Below are positions 16,601 through 23,993 of a stretch of 31,911 bases of DNA, piece by piece (the first letter of the stretch is position 1; the number at the start of each line of letters is the position of its first letter). The stretch is from Rickettsiales bacterium UBA2645. GTDB lineage: Bacteria; Pseudomonadota; Alphaproteobacteria; Rickettsiales; UBA1997. The position numbers were made by a program, and so were the translations under genes. The stretch is taken from the NCBI GenBank assembly GCA_002359655.1, contig DENL01000007.1, positions 1 to 31,911 of the forward strand, written 5' to 3'. Under the pieces are notes generated by a model that saw only the letters and a program-made list of their open reading frames with translations, was not told the DNA's origin and did not search any database.

Positions 16601-16835
16601 CACAAGTTTGAACGCTCCGATGCAATGTATGTTGAAAGGAGTCTGCTCGCAATGTTTGCAAAAAAGAATCGATGAGAAAGGTGAAGTGGAATATTTTTAT
16701 GCCTGCGCTAATCAAGATCAAAATACTGATAAGCTTGATTTTTTGCACCTGCACAACCGTTGTGAACAAAATTCTTTGTCAGAAAAAATCTCTAAGGCTT
16801 GGATAGAACACTTGAATTTGAGCCTGCTTTTATGA
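13620..16835 (+). CDS. Fused GltD-like / PyrK-like flavoprotein oxidoreductase
   Basis: Multidomain protein of 1,071 residues. The first 190 or so are helical and unrecognised. A Cys-rich region follows (C205, C208, C216, C240, then C280-X2-C283-X3-C287) resembling the Fe-S domain of GltD-type proteins. A FAD-binding GLGPAG (346-351) and an NADPH-type GGGLTAVD (525-532) complete a GltD/NfnB-like unit. From about 760 there is a ferredoxin-reductase-like unit: a flavin domain, nucleotide-binding VGGGRGNQP (879-887) and a PyrK-like [2Fe-2S] cysteine set (C1003, C1009, C1012, C1029). The whole resembles the NfnB and NfnA subunits joined in one chain. A role in moving electrons between NAD(P)H pools and a low-potential carrier is inferred; the real partner is unknown. 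The ATG lies inside the 3' end of murE. Confidence 0.75.
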   Translation: MSLQDHLKSKFGLTFQDLYERDGLVKLDQKFLEYLLTRSRLESTSLIDKARVLESFLVELFGVEKENAQLKKHHDDLQKIYVARREFVQRDVAKKIKEVAPDIDGIRLLQDLEISFDDVDDLEKQLAQKILAAERLEILTNYSAWALYSKEGRKLHKKGALFILPQKIDRENLVSSCQEKSKRDGFNLTDEGFGLNRTLAESHYCIFCHEQKKDSCRTGIFEKDSIIPKTDSLGVELHGCPLDEKISEMNLLKSEGFSIAALAVAIIDNPMIAGTGHRICNDCMKSCIYQKQDPVDIPQIETRTLKDVLNLPYGFEIYSLLTRWNPLNLERNLPRENSAKKILVCGLGPAGYTLAHHLLNDGHEVVAIDGLKIEPLNSEISGIDEIGNRKKFKPIKFLDEIYEPLSKRLIQGFGGVAEYGITVRFDKNFLKIIRLLLERRNNFRMFGGIRFGSSITDEIAFKQYGFDHVALCLGAGRPNIINLKNNFAKGVRSASDFLMSLQLTGSFKEELFTNLQIRTPICVIGGGLTAVDTACEAQAYYKIQVKKFAKKFSLLGKEKIWPILNEEEKIIAEEFLRDAEKKSDFAAVKILYRKKIQDSPAYRLNHQELNKALEEGIEFIENITPQEIEIDQFNHIKSLKCAEGKIIKCKSLLIAAGTTPNISAKIEDGLDFEIEGKYFAEIDKHHKHYLVTHSARPKDFSVITKIDDQTKKAVSFFGDLHPNFEGNVVKAMKSAKIGYQEITKILQEVESKKDSEFLAKINAEFLVKIEKIEKLSEHVFEIFVKAPLLAKQTQIGHIFRLQNYHVLAIRINDQLMAMEGVAVTALSVDRDNGIISGVVIDTGGSTTLISNFKVGEPCVFMGPSGKPTEIPKNETVVLVGGGRGNQPLTVIAEAFTKNGCRVFFFAGYRKKSFIVRQERMKKSCEKLFIAIEEEKAEDGFFQGSVTEAMKNYFTKNPEKIDRIFAIGNDKMMHEIAKIRHENLVTSISAAKIAITSLNAPMQCMLKGVCSQCLQKRIDEKGEVEYFYACANQDQNTDKLDFLHLHNRCEQNSLSEKISKAWIEHLNLSLLL

Positions 16836-16859
16836 CATTAGTTGATTCCTGCAATTATT

Positions 16860-18812
16860 TCAGGAGAGGTGGCTGGCTATAATATTAATCAATAATTCTG
16901 GGTTACTTCCTTTGATAAAATAGTCAGTAATTCCGCAATCAAAATAATGATGAATATCTTTTTTATCGCCATTGCCGCTAAGTGCAATTATTGGGATTAG
17001 ATTTTGGTTTTTGATGTTATTTTTCTTTTCAAGAATTCTGATTTCTTTTGCGGCTTCATCTCCATTATGTGGCGGCATAATTATATCGACTACAATCAGA
17101 CTGAATTCTGATATACCATTTTCATCTAAGCTACCTTTATAAAGCTGTAACAGCTCTTTTCCATCTTTCACTTCAGTTACTTTTATTCCTTTTGCCTCCA
17201 GTATTCGTTTGGTGATAATGCGAGTTAAATCTTGATCGTCAGCTAGAAGAATTTTTTTGTCTTTTAATGTTCTCAGATAATCTTCTTTTATGCCTAGATA
17301 GAAGAAATCATCTTTATAATCCGTAATCCATTTTGATATGGTACGACACAAAACTTTTCTGTTAGACGAATAAGTGATGATAGGAATATCTTTATTGATG
17401 GTTCTGATTTCTTTAGTTGCTTCAATGCTGGTTAATTCTGGCGTCTTTACATTCATCAAAATCAAGTCGTACTTATTTTTTTCATCGACCATTCTTATCG
17501 CTTCTTTGTTACTTAAAGCGGTATCGCAGGAAATTCCCAACAAAGATTCTTCAATTGCGGATTTAACATTGGACAGATCATTTTTCTCATCTTCAACAAT
17601 CAAAATTTTTCGTTTTTTAATCTCGGCTTGTTTTGTTTCTGCTTCATTTAGTTTGGGAAATAACAGAGAAAATTTAGTCCAACCAGCTTTCCCTTGACCA
17701 AGCTCAGATTCACAAATCACATCACCACCAAAAATCAGCATGTTTCTTTTGCAAAATGCCAGACCTAGGCCGGTTCCTTCTTTTTTTCCTGAGGTAAAAA
17801 AATCGCCAAATAATTTAGAAATAATATGAGGAGGAATGCCAGGACCAGTGTCAAAAACATAAATAGAATTATATTCTATTCCCTCAATCACCTTTTGTTC
17901 AGTGCCAACTGTTACAATTGAATTTGGATACTCTTTTAAATAATAAAGAGCATTTTTAAGCAGATTATAAATGATGAAGGTAAAGCGATCCTTTATAGCT
18001 TTGAAAATAAAATTATTTTCTGGGTTTAAATCTAGTTTTACTTTTTGCTTTTCCGATTCTTCCTTATAGCCAAATTTCTGGACTATTTCTGGTAAAATTT
18101 GATTAACACTAAGGCAAACAAAATCGCTTGGATCAACGGGTTTGTCCTTTAGATCAGATAGAATGATATTGATAATGTGGTTGGCTTGATCGATGGAGTC
18201 GGTGACTAGTGAAGATAACTCAGTCAATTTTCCTTTTAATTCTTGCTTGGCATCATGATTAGAATCTGATAGTAATTCTTTAATTTGAGTATGGGCAAGA
18301 TTGATGGAGTTTAGTGGATTGCGAATTTCATGTGCTATAGAGCCAGCTAAAGACTGCAAAGCTTCTTTGGTGGATACAATTTGATGATAGCTGCGAATTG
18401 CAGTGATCATCACAACTTCAATTTGCAGTTGTGACTTTATTGCTTTGGGAATGTAGCCATCAATTTCATGATTTTGGATGACTTGTTTTTCTGGCAAGCA
18501 TTCTGGATAGCCAGTTCGAAGTACAATTCTTGATTCACGATTTTTTAGTTTATTTCTGACAAATTCAATAAATTCCAAACCAGAATCTTTACCTTCAATC
18601 ATTATATCGACCAAAATCAACGCGATATCTGAATGTTGTTTGAGAATATTTTTACTGTCTTCTAATGAAGATGATTTGAAGACCAATAAATTTCTATTTT
18701 GGAAAGATAGGTTCTTTGATAATAATTCGATTATTTCATTAGATGAGGGAATGCTGTCTATGGTTAGAATTTTCCATACTTGACCATCTATTGCAGAATC
18801 TGGTTTTGTCAT
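16860..18812 (-). CDS. Soluble hybrid histidine kinase, REC-HisKA-HATPase-REC-REC
   Basis: Protein of 650 residues with no membrane segment. An N-terminal receiver (about 12-140) keeps D69 and K123 but has only one Asp of the acidic pair (D19), so it may be weak. The H-box SIAHEIRNPLNSI has H161. The ATPase domain shows NLLKNAL, DTGPGIP (321-327) and GTGLGLAF (346-353). A second receiver (402-500) has Asn454 where the phospho-Asp should be and is probably inert. The third (519-650) is complete: D525/D526, D576, S612, K634. It is the last gene of a four-gene leftward operon, 12 bases after the receiver protein whose N-terminal domain its own resembles. The likely flow is H161 to D576; the final target is not visible. 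It converges on the flavoprotein gene. Confidence 0.88.
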   Translation of the reverse strand: MTKPDSAIDGQVWKILTIDSIPSSNEIIELLSKNLSFQNRNLLVFKSSSLEDSKNILKQHSDIALILVDIMIEGKDSGLEFIEFVRNKLKNRESRIVLRTGYPECLPEKQVIQNHEIDGYIPKAIKSQLQIEVVMITAIRSYHQIVSTKEALQSLAGSIAHEIRNPLNSINLAHTQIKELLSDSNHDAKQELKGKLTELSSLVTDSIDQANHIINIILSDLKDKPVDPSDFVCLSVNQILPEIVQKFGYKEESEKQKVKLDLNPENNFIFKAIKDRFTFIIYNLLKNALYYLKEYPNSIVTVGTEQKVIEGIEYNSIYVFDTGPGIPPHIISKLFGDFFTSGKKEGTGLGLAFCKRNMLIFGGDVICESELGQGKAGWTKFSLLFPKLNEAETKQAEIKKRKILIVEDEKNDLSNVKSAIEESLLGISCDTALSNKEAIRMVDEKNKYDLILMNVKTPELTSIEATKEIRTINKDIPIITYSSNRKVLCRTISKWITDYKDDFFYLGIKEDYLRTLKDKKILLADDQDLTRIITKRILEAKGIKVTEVKDGKELLQLYKGSLDENGISEFSLIVVDIIMPPHNGDEAAKEIRILEKKNNIKNQNLIPIIALSGNGDKKDIHHYFDCGITDYFIKGSNPELLINIIASHLS

Positions 18813-18824
18813 GATTTATGTTTT

Positions 18825-19676
18825 TTAATGCACTGAAGTTTTTGGTAGATATTTTTCCAACTCTTTTTTGGATGCTTCAGGCAATATTTTTATAGATGCA
18901 AAACTTCTGGCAGCGTTGGTAATGGTGTCGAATATAATTACTTTCTCTTTTTGATATTGTTGGTTTGGGGTATGTGCTAAAATGATTTTGAGATTATGAA
19001 TATAAATTAGTGAAGAATAATCATCAGAAGATAGGCGTTGTGATTTAGTGGTGCCGCGAACTAAATTGTCATTCAAATCCTGCATAGCATAAGAGGCTAA
19101 AATTTGCTGCGATAGTTGTAGCATGGAGTTAATGATTAACAGCAATTCCTCGTATTTTATTAATTGGTAAGAGTTTTTCATCAGATGGATATAGTGATCT
19201 GCTATTTCTTTCATTAAATCAGTATCAGTTTTTACCGAGGAGTTTTTAAGCTCCAATCTTTCTTTATAAGATCTCAAAGCCACTCTGACAGCAGCGTATG
19301 AATCATCATTGTCAGTAACGTTTTTATCAAGATAAGCATCGATCATATATTGGCTGGCAACTTCTTTTTTCGGAGCAATTCCTGGTTGACCAGTGTGCAG
19401 TAAAATTCTTACATTATCATTTTTTATCTCATCTCGCACAAACCTGACAAAATCAAGGCCGGCACTATCTTCTTCCATCATCACATCCAATATTATCACC
19501 GTAATTTCGCGATCATTTTTTATAATATTTCTAGCTTCACTGGCGCTAAATGAATGCAAGAATTTAATCTTCTTATTCTCATATTCTATATCGCGAAGAT
19601 TCATTTCTAAATTATCGTGGATTAGCTCTTCATCATCGACTATAAAAACTTTCCACTGGTTTGATTCTCTAAGCAT
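18825..19676 (-). CDS. Response regulator, receiver plus DUF3369-like C-terminal domain
   Basis: Protein of 283 residues. The receiver (8-135) has all key positions: D14/D15, phospho-Asp D64 in IILDVMMEEDSAGLDF, T95 and K118. The long signature EEDSAGLDFVRFVRDE...RILLHTGQPG, with an ALRSY-like end, is typical of receivers paired with a DUF3369-type domain. The remaining 145 residues are helical, without a helix-turn-helix, HD-GYP or GGDEF motif, so the output is probably protein-protein contact. It lies between the membrane kinase (10-base gap) and the hybrid kinase (12-base gap). The natural inference is that it receives phosphate from the membrane kinase. Confidence 0.85.
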   Translation of the reverse strand: MLRESNQWKVFIVDDEELIHDNLEMNLRDIEYENKKIKFLHSFSASEARNIIKNDREITVIILDVMMEEDSAGLDFVRFVRDEIKNDNVRILLHTGQPGIAPKKEVASQYMIDAYLDKNVTDNDDSYAAVRVALRSYKERLELKNSSVKTDTDLMKEIADHYIHLMKNSYQLIKYEELLLIINSMLQLSQQILASYAMQDLNDNLVRGTTKSQRLSSDDYSSLIYIHNLKIILAHTPNQQYQKEKVIIFDTITNAARSFASIKILPEASKKELEKYLPKTSVH

Positions 19677-19686
19677 AATTCTCTTA

Positions 19687-21549
19687 TTAACTGGTTTTAA
19701 TGTTAGGAATTGTAATAGTAAAAATTGTACCGCTTTTTACAGCGCTACTGCAAATAATTTCTCCCTCTAATGTCTGAGTGATAATTTTGTAAACGATATT
19801 CAATCCAAGCCCAACACCACCAGAGCCGCCTCCAGTAGTGAAAAAAGCGTCAAATATTTTTGGTATATTTTCTTCAGAAATCCCTTTGCCATAATCAGCA
19901 AAAGTAATTTTCACTTTGTCATTCAGGTCTTTGATTTCAATATCCACAACGCCACCTGTATCATATGCATATTTTTGTACATTAGTTATTAGGTTTTGTA
20001 TCACCTGATAAAACAATCCCGGATCATTATGCATCAAAACTTCATCTCCTTTTAATCTAACTTCTATTTTTTTTCTGCTGAGTTCAGCTTCCATTGTCAC
20101 CAAGCTTTTTCTGATATAGTCCAGCAATTGAAAATCTTTCTTTTTCACATTGATTTGATCGGTGGATATTTCTTTAAAATTCTTCACCAGCTCTGCTGCT
20201 TTAGAAGCGCTGGCCATCAAGCTTTTGGTCATTTTATTTAAATCAGATTCATATTGTTTGGTGTTTGAAAAAAGATTTTCTGGATTTTGTGTATTTAGAG
20301 ATTTTAAAAACTTTTGAGTTTGAGTTTGTATATTTTGTACCGAAGATCGGACAAGATAAATTGGGGTATTTAACTCGTGAGCAATTCTGGCAACTGCTCG
20401 CCCCATCACTGCCATTTTTTCTGATTTAATCAGCTCGTCTTGAGTTCTGGTTAGATTCTCGTTGGTTTGTTTTAGTTGATTGGTGAGAATTTTTAGCTGA
20501 TCTCTTTCAGCATAAGTGCTGGAGATACTTTCATTCACAGAAAGTAGTATAAAAATATAATTTCCAATCCAACCAATCGGAGCAATTGGCACTACATCTA
20601 AAATGCCAAGCACCAAGGAAGAATCATTAAGATATGATATTAAAAACGAGATCAAACCAATTAACTGAAATTTCCTAGCTCTGGATTTATATAGGTCTTT
20701 GTTTATTAGGTTCTTCATAGCAAGCGATAACAATATCAAACTAGGAATAAAAGGAATAGTGGTTCCTAGCTGAATTTCGTCTCCTGTCGATGATGTGAAT
20801 ATAATTATTAAGGCAATTAAAGTTGATATTTTATAGGCAAAATTCATCCAGTATAAAACAAGATTTTCTAAATATAAAAAATTTATAAAAAATAAAAAAC
20901 CAAGCCATAATCCCGAATCTGCAATTTTATGTGCAGTTAACATCGAGATACTGATTCCCATAAGACCAGCACTGTTTCCAATGAAATAAAGCGAGGTAAA
21001 AAAATTTGCAAAAAATAAGGATATTAACTTTTCCCTAGAAATCTTTTTGATAAAAAGTACTCGATATAGAACGCATAACGCTAACAATATGGAAGCTCCC
21101 GCAATATTCAGAGATTCTTTAAAAAAATTCGCTGCTGGATAATGTTCTACAATTCGCGGAAAATAATGAAATCTAGCAAAATATTTGGTGTAAGAAACCA
21201 CTTCCCAAGTTAAAACTTCATTTCCTTGAAGCTGAAAACAAGGAACAATTAATGATCCGTAAAATCCTCTGATATGTGTAAAATCAGGTAAGCCAGTACT
21301 GGCAATAATTTTATCATTTATTTTAAGTTGTGAAGAGGAATGAATTATTGAAGGAAATTCGATATAAAAAGATGGATTGTTTTTACACTCTTCTGCAATA
21401 GAGCTGTTTGTTGCTGAAAAAAGAAAATAGCCTTCAGAATTTTTTTTCCAATCATTCACAATTTCCCATTGCTGATTATTGGTTGGGTAGCTTTCTACTC
21501 CTAAAATAGAGGATAGAAACAATAGTATCGTGATTGCAATTTCATTCAT
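19687..21549 (-). CDS. Membrane sensor histidine kinase, 7TMR-DISM-like
   Basis: Protein of 620 residues. A signal peptide (1-20) leads to an extracytoplasmic domain (about 21-140). About seven hydrophobic segments follow between 148 and 340, the layout of 7TMR-DISM receptors. A coiled-coil linker (345-378) joins the HisKA domain with H391 in ARIAHELNTPIYL, and the ATPase domain has QNLITNVQKYA (N-box near 519-523), DYGKGIS and GGVGLGLNI. Its start overlaps the end of the alpha-oxoamine synthase gene by 8 bases, so synthase and sensor are translationally linked. This suggests that it senses, directly or not, the product of that enzyme. The ligand is unknown, and the periplasmic domain does not match one I can name with certainty. 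Confidence 0.88.
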   Translation of the reverse strand: MNEIAITILLFLSSILGVESYPTNNQQWEIVNDWKKNSEGYFLFSATNSSIAEECKNNPSFYIEFPSIIHSSSQLKINDKIIASTGLPDFTHIRGFYGSLIVPCFQLQGNEVLTWEVVSYTKYFARFHYFPRIVEHYPAANFFKESLNIAGASILLALCVLYRVLFIKKISREKLISLFFANFFTSLYFIGNSAGLMGISISMLTAHKIADSGLWLGFLFFINFLYLENLVLYWMNFAYKISTLIALIIIFTSSTGDEIQLGTTIPFIPSLILLSLAMKNLINKDLYKSRARKFQLIGLISFLISYLNDSSLVLGILDVVPIAPIGWIGNYIFILLSVNESISSTYAERDQLKILTNQLKQTNENLTRTQDELIKSEKMAVMGRAVARIAHELNTPIYLVRSSVQNIQTQTQKFLKSLNTQNPENLFSNTKQYESDLNKMTKSLMASASKAAELVKNFKEISTDQINVKKKDFQLLDYIRKSLVTMEAELSRKKIEVRLKGDEVLMHNDPGLFYQVIQNLITNVQKYAYDTGGVVDIEIKDLNDKVKITFADYGKGISEENIPKIFDAFFTTGGGSGGVGLGLNIVYKIITQTLEGEIICSSAVKSGTIFTITIPNIKTS

Positions 21550-22828
21550 TTATGTACTCAGGGATAAGATTATATTTTAGCCCTAACTCACAAAGAATTT
21601 TAATAAGATCATCAATATCTTTTGTGGTGTGAGAGTTGTTAAGAATAAATCTAAATCTTCCTTCCAAAGTCCCCACAGCTGGATAAGAGATAGCTACTAC
21701 GAATACCTTATTTTCAAATAACTCTCTCTCCATTAATTTTAAAATTTTGTAATCCCTAACAAAAACTGGCACGATAGGATTTACACTTTTTCCGACATCA
21801 AATCCCAACTTAACTAATTTTTTACGAAAATAATTAGTTTTTTCCCATAAGGATTCTGCAATTTTTGGATCATTTTGAATTAAATCCAGACAAGCATCAA
21901 CTACCACGGCGTCAGCTGGAGGTATCGCAGCTTGAAATAAATAAGCGGACGACCATCTAAGAAATGAAGCAAACTCTTTTGAAGTGGCAATAATTCCTCC
22001 GATACTGGCGGTGGATTTTGATAATGTGGTCATAATAAAATCAACATCATCTGCTATTCCTAGCTCGTTGCAAAGACCGGCACCGTTTTCACCATAAAAA
22101 CCAAAAGTGTGGGCTTCGTCAACGTAAAGCAAAAAATTATACTTCTTCTTTAACTCAACTATTTCTCTCAAGGGAGCAATGTCTCCTTCCATTGAATAAG
22201 CTGATTCGACAACCACAAGTGTATTGGCTTGTTTGGGTGAATATTGCTTTAACTTTCTTTCTAAATCTTCGACCGAGTTATGTCTGAAAGGTATAAATTT
22301 AGAATTAGACGCTTTGCACCCTTCAATTATGCTGGCATGACTATCTTTATCGATGATGATAAAAGTTTCACTGCCTTTGCATAAAGCTGATATAGTGCCA
22401 GCATTAGCAGTAAAGCCAGTTGAGAATAGCAAGCATTCTTCTTTGCCAAAAATTTTGGCAAATCTTTTTTGTAAATCTTTGTGCAAATGAGAATGCCCGC
22501 CAGACATTGCTGAGGTGCCACATCCTGTGCCATATATATCAATTGCCTCTTTGGCTTTGGCGATGACATATGGGTGACGATTTAAACCTAAATAATGGTT
22601 GATTGACCAGATGCTGCAATCGTTGGATTGAACGGGATTTGACGGGGTAAAAACTTCTGCTCTGGCATCGCTAGAATTTTTAAGATAGCGGTCGTGAGAC
22701 CATGAGTTTGACTCATCCAAATACTTTTGCTGATTGTAATATTCTTTAGCAATTTCTTTTAAATTATAGATTCCTTCTCGGTTAAGAACGTGATAAGTCA
22801 TTCCAACTTGTGGAATATCCTTTCTCAT
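21542..22828 (-). CDS. Alpha-oxoamine synthase family PLP enzyme, possible signal synthase
   Basis: Fold-type I PLP enzyme of the family including BioF, KBL, ALAS, serine palmitoyltransferase and CqsA/LqsA, which condense an amino acid with an acyl-CoA. It has 428 residues. Visible are NHYLGLNRHP, YGTGCGTSAMSGGHSHLH (100-117), the PLP-stacking His in DKDSHASIIEG (H164), the PLP-binding Asp in YVDEAHTFGFYG (D237) and the Schiff-base Lys in TTLSKSTASIGG (K271). The LSKS-ASIGG form is closest to serine palmitoyltransferase/KBL and unlike the LAKAFG of ALAS, so it is not the usual hemA. It heads an operon with two kinases and a receiver protein. The context suggests an alpha-ketone-type signal; the product is not determined, and a lipid or cofactor role remains possible. 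M10 is an alternative start. Confidence 0.85.
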   Translation of the reverse strand: MRKDIPQVGMTYHVLNREGIYNLKEIAKEYYNQQKYLDESNSWSHDRYLKNSSDARAEVFTPSNPVQSNDCSIWSINHYLGLNRHPYVIAKAKEAIDIYGTGCGTSAMSGGHSHLHKDLQKRFAKIFGKEECLLFSTGFTANAGTISALCKGSETFIIIDKDSHASIIEGCKASNSKFIPFRHNSVEDLERKLKQYSPKQANTLVVVESAYSMEGDIAPLREIVELKKKYNFLLYVDEAHTFGFYGENGAGLCNELGIADDVDFIMTTLSKSTASIGGIIATSKEFASFLRWSSAYLFQAAIPPADAVVVDACLDLIQNDPKIAESLWEKTNYFRKKLVKLGFDVGKSVNPIVPVFVRDYKILKLMERELFENKVFVVAISYPAVGTLEGRFRFILNNSHTTKDIDDLIKILCELGLKYNLIPEYINE

Positions 22829-22854
22829 AAGAATTGAGATAATTTGTTTTTAAT

Positions 22855-22873
22855 AAAGGTATAAAAAACCTTT
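22855..22873 (-). promoter_or_regulatory. Inverted repeat in the promoter region of the oxoamine synthase operon
   Basis: AAAGGT-N7-ACCTTT lies 27-45 bases upstream of the operon start, around a TATA-rich centre that could hold a -10 box on the - strand. It has the size and place of a small operator or a short hairpin in the leader. No regulator can be named. Confidence 0.3.
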
Positions 22874-22976
22874 ACTTTTATTGGGTTAGAATTTCGAGTT
22901 TTGCTTATTTAACAAGAAAAAACCTCGGCAATTACACAGCATCTACGCATGAAAAACAAAAAAACTCGATCTTAAT

Positions 22977-23031
22977 CATCCTCCCCTTGAGGGAGGATCG
23001 AAGAGCGAAGCGATTCGAGGAGGGGTTGATT
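22977..23031 (+). repeat. Intergenic palindromic element, copy 1
   Basis: Hairpin ATCCTCCC-CTTGA-GGGAGGAT (22978-22998), then a core GAGCGAAGCG (23003-23012) in a second hairpin (ATCG/CGAT or CGAA/TTCG arms), then a G-rich end GAGGAGGGGTTGAT. Order and sequence match the elements in xthA and fumC. It stands in a 418-base gap upstream of the oxoamine synthase gene. Confidence 0.7.
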
Positions 23032-23059
23032 GCAAAGCCCTCGAACATTTTAAAAGCCG

Positions 23060-23086
23060 AAAATAGCCGTTTAGGCTATTTTCTCC
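23060..23086. terminator. Perfect hairpin with T-tail between pal and the synthase operon
   Basis: AAAATAGCC-GTTTA-GGCTATTTT (23060-23082) is a 9-bp perfect stem flanked by A/T on both sides, so it could end transcription in either direction. It lies between the two palindromic elements and may insulate the synthase operon from pal transcripts arriving from the right. Confidence 0.5.
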
Positions 23087-23142
23087 CCTCACCAACTCAA
23101 CCGAAGGTTTCGTCGACTCTCCCTTAAAGCGGGAGAGTGATT
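23083..23142 (-). repeat. Intergenic palindromic element, copy 2 (opposite orientation)
   Basis: Read on the - strand it has the same order as copy 1: hairpin ACTCTCCC-N7-GGGAGAGT (23138-23116), a second hairpin AACC-TTC-GGTT (23109-23099), and a G-rich end GTGAGGGGAG. It faces copy 1 across about 50 bases, so the two could pair as one long imperfect stem. The rest of 22829-23246 holds the nearby hairpins and no gene that I can support. Confidence 0.65.
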
Positions 23143-23198
23143 AGACCGAGTTTTAAAATAATTTTTATTAGAAAAAAGCAGTCGAATTTGAGCAAATG

Positions 23199-23232
23199 AA
23201 AAGCCGCTCTAAAATTAATTAAAGCGGCTTTT
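23199..23232. terminator. Terminator downstream of pal
   Basis: AAAAGCCGCT (23199-23208) pairs with AGCGGCTTTT (23223-23232): a 10-bp stem ending in T-runs on either strand, 15 bases after the pal stop codon. Confidence 0.8.
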
Positions 23233-23246
23233 GTCTAATACTAAAA

Positions 23247-23780
23247 TTACTGAATGACAGTAACGGCTCTTCTATTTTTTGAAACTGTGGCTTCGTCAGT
23301 TCCAAAATAAGCTAAACGCTCTTTACCGTAGGAAACAGTTTTGATTCTAGAGGCTTCAACTCCGCCAGTTTTTACTAAATAATTTTTTGCGGCGTTGGCT
23401 CTTCTATCACCAAGAGCAATGTTGTATTCTCTGGTACCTTTTTCGTCGCAATGTCCTTCGATGGTGATTTTGATTGAGTTGTCGCTTTTCAACCAAAGAG
23501 CTTGAGTATCTAATATTTTTTTAGCTTCGTCAGAAATGTCTGATGAATCGTAACCAAAAAAGACACGATCTTGAACTTCAATCTCATCGTCTTTTGCAGC
23601 TTGAGCCTGATTAATTGCATCGGCTTGTTGTTGATTTTCAATGGTTTGGAAATTTTGATCAGGATTTTCACTAACAACAACTTGATCGACAGGTTTTTCA
23701 ATTGTTAAATCTTCTTTTGCTTTGTGATGGCAGGCTGCAAGGAAAACTATTGCAACTAAAATAAACAGTTTTTTGATCAT
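23247..23780 (-). CDS. pal: Peptidoglycan-associated lipoprotein
   Basis: Outer-membrane lipoprotein of the Tol-Pal system that binds peptidoglycan and helps envelope constriction. It has 177 residues. A signal peptide ends in the lipobox LAAC, with the acylated Cys at 17. A disordered, charged, Gln/Ala-rich linker runs to about 65. The OmpA-like domain shows FFGYDSSDISDEA, IEGHCDEKGTREYNIALGDRRA and SYGKERLAYFG, with the conserved Asp and Arg that bind meso-DAP. A Shine-Dalgarno GAGG precedes the ATG. No tol genes are adjacent. A strong terminator follows. Confidence 0.95.
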   Translation of the reverse strand: MIKKLFILVAIVFLAACHHKAKEDLTIEKPVDQVVVSENPDQNFQTIENQQQADAINQAQAAKDDEIEVQDRVFFGYDSSDISDEAKKILDTQALWLKSDNSIKITIEGHCDEKGTREYNIALGDRRANAAKNYLVKTGGVEASRIKTVSYGKERLAYFGTDEATVSKNRRAVTVIQ

Positions 23781-23993
23781 TTTATCCTCGTTGTTTATTG
23801 GGAAAATTATAATTTATTGTGATGCGAAATTAAATAGCGCTTGCCTAATGTCAAGTAAGCGAGGGTCAATTTTTCAATGATTATTAAGATTCATCTAAGA
23901 TATATGTTTTGCCTTTAGAAATCAGAGATATCTAGCTTTGTAATTAGCCAATAGTGCTTGTAAGTTTTTTAAAAATTTTCTCCAAATTTAAAT

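Noticed and set aside
16845..16866. Terminator between the convergent flavoprotein and hybrid-kinase genes
   Set aside because: TCCTG/CAGGA can pair, but the stem is only 5 bp and no T-run follows on either strand.
21542..22828. 5-aminolevulinate synthase (hemA) as the identity of the oxoamine synthase
   Set aside because: ALAS is standard in alphaproteobacteria, but the PLP-lysine region reads TTLSKSTASIGG and not the GTLAKAFGCLGG of ALAS, and the gene is locked into a kinase operon.
22977..23142. CRISPR array or insertion-sequence ends
   Set aside because: The two copies are inverted, not directly repeated with regular spacers, and no transposase lies between or beside them.
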